Origin: Glandiceps talaboti
Taxonomy: Eukaryota; Hemichordata; Enteropneusta; Spengelidae
DNA length: 64,000 bases
Assembly (NCBI RefSeq): GCF_964340395.1
Contig: NC_135565.1
Location: forward strand, 19,826,709 to 19,890,708
Direction of reading: 5' to 3'
The notes under the pieces are model-generated. The model was not told the DNA's origin and made no database searches. It saw nothing but the letters and a program-made list of their open reading frames with translations. The position numbers and the translations under genes were made by a program. Position 1 is the stretch's first letter, and each line of letters starts with the position of its first letter. Below, piece by piece: positions 53,865-64,000 of this stretch.

Positions 53865-54489
53865 TAAATAGAACACCTTTTTGACTATATATTCCTATCT
53901 GTAAGGAGAAAAGAGATAAATATATCTACGTAGTATAGCGATTGATACATTTGTAGCAGCAAGATTCGTATGATATTTTCCTAATCTCAGCAATAACTGT
54001 GCCCCCCCCCCCACACACACACACCTGTGCTATCCGTGGCATTGAATTCTCAACATATTTTTATTTTTAATATGTAAAGAGGTGATTTGAAAGCACGGAT
54101 AGCAGTAGCCAATGATAGGGGTCATTACTACAAACTGAACGGTATTTGCATAATTGATGGTAATTAGTCTTTAAATTTCGGTCACGTCATTACATCGTTA
54201 TGCCTACAGGCACGACAGGCGTTTTCTTGTATGTGCATGCTATTTGTGTAACGATGACGTAATCATGACGTAATAATAGCCAGATTCATCCATCCTGCCT
54301 GTGGGTCAACGACCTTGAAACGTGCGTAGGTTCATTATGTAATGCTTGCAATCACGCGACTCACTGAAGGGTCGGTAACAGGGCCCTAGACTGTAAGATA
54401 CGTCACGTGGCGTTTCGCCCTCACCGTCCTCCTCTAAGAACAATCTTTATGAATGATAACAGTGAACTATGAATAACTTGACAACACAG
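53865..54489. other. Non-coding stretch
   Basis: A C13-(CA)n run lies near 54003-54026. Nothing else recognised. Confidence 0.5.
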
Positions 54490-54600
54490 GTACTCGAATC
54501 AATCTGTATGATTATTAAAAAAAATATGTATAGTAAAAAAGAAAATAAGTCTTATTTACTATACATATTTTTTTTAAATCATACAGATTGATTCGAGTAC
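54490..54600. mobile_element. 111-bp foldback with 46-48-bp arms
   Basis: The left arm (54490-54537) starts GTACTCGAATCAATCTGTAT and ends ATATGTATAGTAAA. The right arm (54555-54600) is its complement apart from a 2-nt indel. The loop is 17 nt. Outside the arms, CACA on the left and TGTG on the right continue the symmetry with one mismatch. Confidence 0.85.
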
Positions 54601-54717
54601 ATGTGCTTGACAATGATGTGGATGACAGAACTTGGTCAAATCATAGGTACTCGGCATAGCAGTTATGGACTACCACAGTATAGTTCTAAAGGGATATTGA
54701 TAATAGGGTATACTGGA

Positions 54718-55178
<461 letters not shown>

Positions 55179-56160
55179 CTCGGATTGGCTGACTGGCAGG
55201 CAAACAGATGAATATATTACATGGTTTATCAGTTAGGACTAGATAAATCTGAGATAAATATAACACTTTTCTACTTGCATAACAGTTCTATCGAGACGAC
55301 GTAACCATGACGTAACTCTATCTATGTTTCTCAGAAGACGTCATCATTTTATCTAAGACGCTATATTTTTTCTAATAACATTTCCAGGAAACATGTTAAA
55401 ATCTACCTCAGTGGCGACAATTGAAAAGAATTATAAAAACATTAAACTGTTAATTTAAATTAGAATTCTATAAATATGCCAAATCATTACTTTGCTCTCT
55501 CTATTAAATTTGCATGGATATAATTTTTTTATTCATAAGTTTCATGTATTGTCGGTTAACTCGATATTAAATCCATGACATAAGAATGTTTTCAGAGAGC
55601 GATTCAGAGTGTTGTGGTTGAACATTTCACGGGGTTCTCTGAAATTAGCAAAGCTTGGACATTGTTCGCATATTGTATTTTAAAATATGACTAAAATATT
55701 AAAAATACTATGTCCAGATGTCACATTTATGTTTTATTTTTAAACTAAATATCATTCATATTAATTTTAGGACACTATACCGTGTGTCTAGTATTGGCCC
55801 AACAGACGCTCTGATGTTAATTTCCTTTAAAACGTATGATTAATGCACAGATCAATTTACCAATTTTGATGTGATTTGGTGTGTAATATAAATCAGAAAC
55901 ACGTATACACACAGTCATATCATTGTAGCCTATAGTGTTACATCATCGCAAGTCAGATTAGATTTCTTTAGAGTCTGATGACGCGACGAAAAATAAGTAT
56001 TGTGGTTAGGAAGTGAGACAATCCAATTATAGAGCAGTCAACTGTATGTAAAGGATCTAGGCTCGGGCATAGGGACACGTAGTATTTTTTGCATTGTTGC
56101 TCTCAAAATATAATGAAAGTTTTGACTTGAATATATTCCTCTACCAATATCTAAAACATA
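55179..56160. other. Non-coding stretch
   Basis: Nothing recognised. Confidence 0.5.
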
Positions 56161-56330
56161 AGGCCAAATAAAAAAGAAGGTTGCTTGGTTCCCGTTACCC
56201 GACCCCACCAAGTTTTCCACGCCGACCCTAAACTTTTCTTTACATATTCAAGAGAAAAAAAAGAAGAAAATCGCGAAAATTGTGAAGTCTCGCAAGAAAT
56301 AGTTGGAGCCCTCTGACGGTGAGCTGAGGC
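56161..56330 (+). mobile_element. Inverted-repeat element, family copy B (truncated)
   Basis: It starts AGGCCAAATAAAAAAGAAGG, then CTTGGTTCCCGTTACCCGAC and CCCACCAAGTTTTCCACGCC. The interior GAAAATTGTGAAGTCTCGCA then AGAAATAG matches copy C. Similarity stops near 56330, so the 3' third and its terminus are missing. Confidence 0.72.
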
Positions 56331-57600
56331 TGAGACTAACTTAATATATGCTACCAGTACAGTTGATGTTTATAAAACGTGACTCGTACAATTAACATAT
56401 AACCACTAACGTCTCTACATTACATACCAGCAAGATTCGTGCAATTGTACGATTGGTGGTGTTCTACAAATAAATATCAGTGGCAATAAACCAATTACAT
56501 TTATGAATATGTCAATTGGTTGTTCGTCTTTAAATCGCTGTGACGTAAACTTGAAGAAAAGGAGGCGACGCAGCTACACCATGTACTACAAGTGAGCGTA
56601 AACTCCATCGAAGACACTTACCCACATGTTTACATCACTGTAGCTATAGCTGGCAAACTCTAAATATACAATTTTTGGAATCTCATATTTGACATGGATA
56701 CATGATAATATAACATATATAGTGCAGCTGATCATTTCAATGGTCCTACTTCAAATGACACACTGATGACAACGTCATACACTCATGTAAAAATATTTAA
56801 TCAAGTTTAACAAAGCATTAAGTTTACATGTATCTCACAGTAGTGGTATTTAAATATATCTTTAGTTGACTTATGCACATGTACCCAAATAGAATTGTCA
56901 ATTTTCTATACAGTTGTAATATAAGGCTATATATTATTTATTATCTTCCATATTGTTTATCTCATTCCAACGAAAACTATAGCGTTCTTTTCACAGTTCA
57001 TTGTCAGCTATTATATTCAATTCAAGGATGGGCCATTCTTGCACACTGGAGCTGTTTAATGTCGTCCGCGACCATGACTGCGAAATAACGATGTCGTCGT
57101 TCTGGATGGTGCCGTAAAAGAGACTGTGTGATTTACGACGACGACGACGAGGATGATGATGATGATTCAGAACAATGGCGTTAGTTATTTCCAAAAATAG
57201 TATCGTTTTGGGGAGCAGACACCAGTGACGGTATAATCATTTTCCGTAAATATTCGTATTTGATACCTAAATAACGTTAATCATTTTATATATCATGGCC
57301 GGCCATCCCTGAATAGATTATTAGCCCACAAGTTACTGTGTTTCTTCTTATTGTTGGTGACCATCTGATCAACAAAATACCAAACATGTTTCCATGTGAT
57401 ACAGGACACCAAACACCATAAAATCGGATGTGATGAGAGCATATACTAAGAAGCAAACGTGATGGTATATCTTTTCTGTACATAACACACAAATGCCAGA
57501 AAGGGTGTGCTTCTCTTCAAAAATAATCACAACTACACTACATTTTAAAGTTGCATATAACTAGAACAATAAACAATTCAAGATAAAATAGTAAAAGTGA
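56331..57600. other. Non-coding stretch
   Basis: A short (ACG)n/(GAT)n patch lies near 57134-57166. Nothing else recognised. Confidence 0.5.
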
Positions 57601-57789
57601 ATGGATTTCTATAGCTTTGTGACTCAAGGTGCTTTGAGGTTACGAGCAAGGGGTAGAGTTCCAGTCATATGGAGTCTTCTACGATGTAGTAGTTGTATGT
57701 GTATTTTAATTTTGTTAGTGCTGCTCCTAACAAGCTTAGCGAACCCCTCATACAAAAGGGATGTAATAAATAAATAAATAAATCAATAA

Positions 57790-57840
<51 letters not shown>

Positions 57841-57842
57841 AT
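57601..57842 (+). mobile_element. Putative retroposon 3' end with (AATA)n tail
   Basis: Sequence ending AGCTTAGCGAACCCCTCATA then CAAAAGGGATGT runs directly into an (AATA)n tail at 57763-57842. This looks like the tail end of a LINE or SINE; the 5' extent is uncertain. Confidence 0.45.
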
Positions 57843-58597
57843 ACCCTCGTCTTTCAGTTGTTTTTTTTTTTAAATTCGGTGTGAAGTTACTCCAGATGGA
57901 ATGGCTAATTTTTTTTAATTAAATAGCACAGAAAAAGACGATAAAAATAATGTCTCCATTACTGTGAAACAAATGCTATCACGTGATTAAACGAAGGAAA
58001 TACAATACACTGTAAATAGCTCAGGTTCTAGATGACGCATGCGCATCGTCGTAAAGCACACTGTCCAAGACACACCATCACTTGACTTTTCGATGAGTCA
58101 CAAAACTGAGAAAAATAAACTCAGTTGGTTTAATTTGCGAGAATGAGATGAGGACGATACATACATGGATTTAAATATATTAAGCTGGTAAATAAAATGT
58201 AGGACTCTGTGACTTAGATATGGGAAGCCGTTCAGGCCAAAGTATTTTTTTTATTTTAGCTATAGTATTTTATATTTTTCGTACTTACAAACTAATTTAT
58301 ATATAATTGAAAGTCAAAATATATTTTTTGTTAAAGTTATTTCATTTTATTTTTTTTTCTCTCAACTTTTTTTTTTTGGCCGAGTCTGCTGACACGAACC
58401 ACATTTTATTTTTAACCACTGAAGACATTATTTTTAGATATCAACAACAGTGTCTAATATTAGCGTAATCAACGTAATTAACATAATGTCTAACGTTATA
58501 ATGTGGACGCCTTTATTGGCAAATTTTCATTGGAAAAAAGACTAATATATAAATAAAAAAGTAAATAAATATATAAATAAATAAATAAATAAATAAG

Positions 58598-58640
<43 letters not shown>

Positions 58641-59916
58641 AAATGAATGCAATAGTGAACGTCTAGTAAATTAAATATAGATGTGTAGGTTTGTGCGTTC
58701 GTCCGTTCTATAGCCGGCCTGTACTCACGGTTTATTGCGAACTGTCGAGATACAGCCGAGTCGTTAGCTTGTCGTACTAATAAATCCCTAGACAACGAAG
58801 CAAAAACACAGATCATTATGTAAACAAGCTATCCCTTCTACAGTTTGCCGTTTGCAATTTCGAAAGAATGCGGTCCGACGAGTCTGGGTGTTGGACGTCA
58901 ATGCATACACGAAATTTGATAACTTAGATAAGCTAACGAAAAAAAATTACAATAAATGAAAACTGAATGTAACTCAAAAGTTCGATGTTTTTCCGATTCT
59001 TTATCGTATTATTCCAATAGCCTTTTACAAAATGTTGCCAGTAATAATATATGTGTATTGCATATAAAGGGAAAAAGACATGATCGGACTTGGAATCGAA
59101 ACACGTACACGCACGCATTGTAACGGTACGGATCCTAACAATAACATCATATATTTTATTCATTAATTACGTATACGATGTAGAAATATTAATAGTAATG
59201 AAAATAACACCGCCAAGCATGAGGTGGGAAATTTCCATCAGCATGTCACGTGACAAAACGTTCTGCGAAGTTACTGGTATGTGCAATATCGTTAGTTGTC
59301 AGCGATGATCTTTCAATAGAAATCTTCAAGCTGTTTATATGGAACGCAATGTGGTCACGTGATCGACCGATTTAACTATTTTTTCTTCCAAGAAAGATCG
59401 CTATCATGTAAGTTTTCCTCGACTACAGTTTAACTTCATGCCGATCTGTTGATTTATTTTCCCCACAAACGTTGCAAACGGCGAGCATGCGTATTTTTCA
59501 CCTTCACACTTTTTTATTTTTTGCAAAAACGTTATTAAAAAAAAACGAGGAAGGGAACAATATTCAGCTTCAGAAGCAGAAAAATGGACATCGAAAAGAA
59601 ATAAAGAGTGCAAGAACAAAACAAACCCCCCCCCCCTCCTTCTATGATAACAGTAAGATCAGAACCGTAACAGTTGAAAAGGTCTAGAGAGTTCTACAGT
59701 CACATGACGTAATCAGAGTCTAGTCTCCTGCCCGAGTCAACGGTTCACTTACCGGTCATTTGCGGACGATGTGTGTCGTGAGGTGGGGGTCGGGCATATT
59801 CCTCATAATTTATCATAATAATTATACAAAGTTAGTGCAATACACAGATGAGTTGACATAAGTAACATAATTTGACGGCAAAACACGTGTTGATATCATT
59901 TCACATAATAGCGTAA
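57843..59916. other. Non-coding stretch with a second (AATA)n tract
   Basis: (AATA)n at about 58545-58641. A perfect kappaB-type palindrome GGGAAATTTCC lies at 59226-59236. No exon recognised. Confidence 0.5.
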
Positions 59917-60279
59917 GCCTAACAAAAAAAATTGTGTGGTTCTGATTACCCTCAATTTTAGAATAGGTGGGGTACGTAGATTTTTTTTATATCTATATTA
60001 CATATGTTTTTCATATTTGAGTGTCTAGTTCAGGTAGTTATGTTTTCCGTTGTTTTCCATATGGTCTCTGTGTTTTTGGTTTCATCTCATCAGATGTACA
60101 GTCATTACAGATTGGTCTTTTTAAGTCGATGTCAGTTTCCGCATCCCCTATTTCTCGTGAGACTTCACAATTTTAGCGATTTTACTATGTTTTCCTGCAA
60201 TAAGTTGGAAAAGAGTAGGGTCTGCAGTGAAAAACTAGGTGGGGTCGGGTAACCGGAACCAAACAATTTTTTCTAGGCC
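59917..60279 (-). mobile_element. Inverted-repeat element, family copy C (longest)
   Basis: On the minus strand it begins GGCCTAGAAAAAATTGTTTG, then GTTCCGGTTACCCGACCCCA. The other terminus, read inward, is GCCTAACAAAAAAAATTGTG then TGGTTCTGATTACCC. The termini are thus inverted repeats of about 34 bp. It shares interior blocks with copies A and B. About 363 bp, no transposase. The open frames inside (60004-60252 plus) are chance. Confidence 0.82.
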
Positions 60280-60853
60280 GACGTGACCGGCGAAACACTG
60301 GAGTATGTAAACAAGCAATTGTTGAGATTTTTATGCAGTGGAAAAAAAACTATAGCGTTGGTCATCTTAAGTTCACACTAAATGAGAAATCGTCACGATG
60401 ATATGATATTACACTATGCTATCACTCGTAAAATATCACCCGTGTCCTGAGTTCGCGCACACGTTCTAGACCTAGTGTTTTCCCGTTGTTTTCCTCTACG
60501 CGTTACGTCATGGGAAGTGAAACATTTCAACAACTGCGACCTCCAAACCCAGGGTCGCTGCAGAGGATATCGGCACTGACGAATGAAACTTATCTGCAAA
60601 CTATGCAGAAGTAGTGATACCAAGAAATGACATGAATCAGAGGAAATGTCAAATCTTGGGGAAGGGATAGGGATGGGGTGGGGTGGGGTACTTGCTAAGA
60701 TATAAAAGTCATGAACTCGGAAGATCTGAAACAACAAAATGGAGGTATACATTACATGTAATACTGCAAGAAAGCTTGGAAAGACAAACTTTGTTGTAAG
60801 TAACAAAAAGGGGTGGGGCAGTAAATTTACATTCACAGCTATATATGAACACT
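60280..60853. other. Non-coding stretch, unrecognised minus-strand frame
   Basis: A 165-codon minus-strand frame (60911-60414) is the longest one not built of simple repeats, but its start lies inside the 60854-61007 element and no domain is apparent. Confidence 0.4.
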
Positions 60854-61007
60854 TTGACTGTCGACAGTCGCTCGCGCCTTTTTTCCTACGTTTATCCCGA
60901 GATATCAACATGCGATTATAGTAGTGTTGCGCCGGATCGGAGCGCGGCGACGACTTAAGTTTAGATAAAACAGGAAAAAAAAGGCGCGAGCGACTGTCGA
61001 CAGTCTA
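60854..61007. mobile_element. 154-bp TIR element with 9-bp target duplication
   Basis: Flanked by identical ATGAACACT (60845-60853 and 61008-61016). The termini TTGACTGTCGACAGTCGCTC and TAGACTGTCGACAGTCGCTC (complement of the right end) continue as GCGCC plus a T run. Each terminus contains its own 14-bp palindrome GACTGTCGACAGTC. A 9-bp duplication suggests a Mutator-like non-autonomous element; 8-bp families (hAT, P) are the alternative. Confidence 0.85.
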
Positions 61008-61747
61008 ATGAACACTGTTCGTTTCATTCTCTCTTATACTGTAATGTTTATCGGAGACGTTGTCAAGTCTGACTTTATGACTGTTTTATTTCACTAACCA
61101 AACTATTATGATATTGTTGTTATTAATCTAGAATTAATAAGCTATAAATATATTTTGATAAGGTCAATGTGTTATGACATTTAATAAATCGTTATGGTTT
61201 TATTGGATTTTAGTAAATAGCTATATCGTAATTATAAATTTGAGATGCTTAGAATTTCGCTGTCTTATTTCTGATGAATGGGTTTGACTGTCAGTGTGAT
61301 ATGTGACGTCAGAATACTTGCGGGTTGACTGTTAGTGTATGTGTGATATGTGTATTTTTCAGTCGTCTGGGTAATCAAGCCTTTCGTCACAAGGTCATTT
61401 AATAGTATTACCAAGCAAATTGCAGTCCCAAGTCGATCTGTAAAACCACACCGGGGTGTCAAGTCATAGTCATTGATTGTCAAACTAAAAATAGAGAATT
61501 TCTATATTCATGACAATTTACCTATACAACTGAAATGAGGATGTTTCTTCCAAGATTCAAGAACGATTGACACCGACATCAACAATAATATTCTAATTTT
61601 GTATTTCTTCATTGGATTGTATAGTCTGATAATCACTGTTAATTAAATGGGAAATACAGCTCCCCAATAATATCTTACTAAGTATTGCACCAACCTATAT
61701 ATATAAATATATTCAAATGGAAATTCATCTATGTTGATAAACCATAG
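61008..61747. other. Non-coding stretch
   Basis: A CRE octamer lies at 61304-61311. Nothing else recognised. Confidence 0.5.
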
Positions 61748-61821
61748 TATTCAATTTAACTTTTGTTAATTTCAGGTAAAATTTTCAACTTTCAAGTTGT
61801 ATTGGAACAAAAGTTAAATTG

Positions 61822-61825
<4 letters not shown>
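61748..61825. repeat. 20-bp perfect inverted repeat
   Basis: TATTCAATTTAACTTTTGTT (61748-61767) and its exact complement (61806-61825) lie around a 38-nt spacer; an (AT)n tract follows directly. Confidence 0.9.
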
Positions 61826-61873
<48 letters not shown>

Positions 61874-61879
61874 CAATAT

Positions 61880-61941
<62 letters not shown>
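61826..61941. repeat. (AT)n, two blocks
   Basis: Two AT runs separated by TATTATTCAATATTATT. Confidence 0.97.
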
Positions 61942-61947
<6 letters not shown>

Positions 61948-61974
61948 AACTTAAACTTCATACGAATGGTATGA

Positions 61975-62040
61975 GTCGTTACTCGGAATTTCGTGCTTCC
62001 TCAGCGATCATCAGGAAGCGTGAAACTTCTGAGTAACGAC
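61975..62040 (-). other. 66-bp hairpin, possible Penelope/hammerhead remnant
   Basis: GTCGTTACTC...GCTTCCT pairs with AGGAAGC...GAGTAACGAC. On the minus strand CTGATGA (62014-62008) and GAAA (61992-61989) occur 15 nt apart, the spacing of hammerhead core segments around stem II. Stem II as it stands pairs poorly (three pairs). It lies between AT tracts, as Penelope-like ends often do. Confidence 0.35.
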
Positions 62041-62135
62041 TTACAACATCCTTATTGTTGGTCTCAGTATACTGCTCTGCTAATATAATAACATTGCATC
62101 GAGCACTGTCCTCTCCTGAGACACTTTAATATACA

Positions 62136-64000
<1,865 letters not shown>

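Noticed and set aside
59740-59765. Strong minus-strand splice donor-like ACCGGTAAGTGAAC
   Set aside because: No open exon with recognisable content leads into it; a single donor motif in non-coding DNA is expected by chance.
60414-60911. 165-codon minus-strand frame, the longest outside simple repeats
   Set aside because: It begins inside a transposable element, shows no domain and has no splice or promoter support.

Overview
The window looks like genomic DNA from a bilaterian animal, most likely a marine invertebrate. It is AT-rich and gene-poor, and carries long simple repeats, decayed LINEs, a tRNA-derived SINE and small inverted-repeat transposons. There is no prokaryotic gene structure, rRNA or CRISPR. 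The species cannot be fixed from the sequence alone.

One host gene is recognised: the 5' part of a Dbx (developing brain homeobox) gene on the minus strand. Exon 1 (11232 down to 10920) and exon 2 (10158 down to 10045) have good splice sites and compatible phases. They encode the Dbx-specific N-terminal segments, namely two eh1-like motifs (one within the YLKFGVNAILSS block) and a Pro/Phe-rich block ending SPYFP. The homeobox exons were not found in 1-10044, so they probably lie beyond the window start. A promoter-like segment with a PBX-MEIS/PREP decamer, a GC box and a CCAAT box lies about 240-270 bp upstream of the ATG.

From about 11.6 kb to 64 kb I recognise no other host exon. This is the 5' flank of Dbx, filled with unique non-coding DNA, about 6-7 kb of micro/minisatellites, and mobile-element debris. 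Simple repeats form compound blocks at 4.1, 7.7-8.9, 16.7-17.3, 18.4, 20.0-20.6, 34.8-35.6, 41.2, 46.9, 48.4-49.0, 51.8 and 54.7-55.2 kb; almost all long open frames in the window are artefacts of these.

Mobile elements: two Harbinger-like elements with TWA target duplications (13.5 and 53.0 kb; the second carries an acidic protein fragment). A three-copy small inverted-repeat family sits at 51.0, 56.2 and 59.9-60.3 kb. A 154-bp element with an exact 9-bp target duplication lies at 60.85 kb. Foldback or palindromic elements lie at 5.3, 27.7, 54.5, 61.75 and 61.98 kb. LINE ORF2 fragments lie at 43.0 and 49.9-50.5 kb, and a SINE at 50.6 kb. From 49.5 to 51.3 kb four different repeat types lie next to each other.
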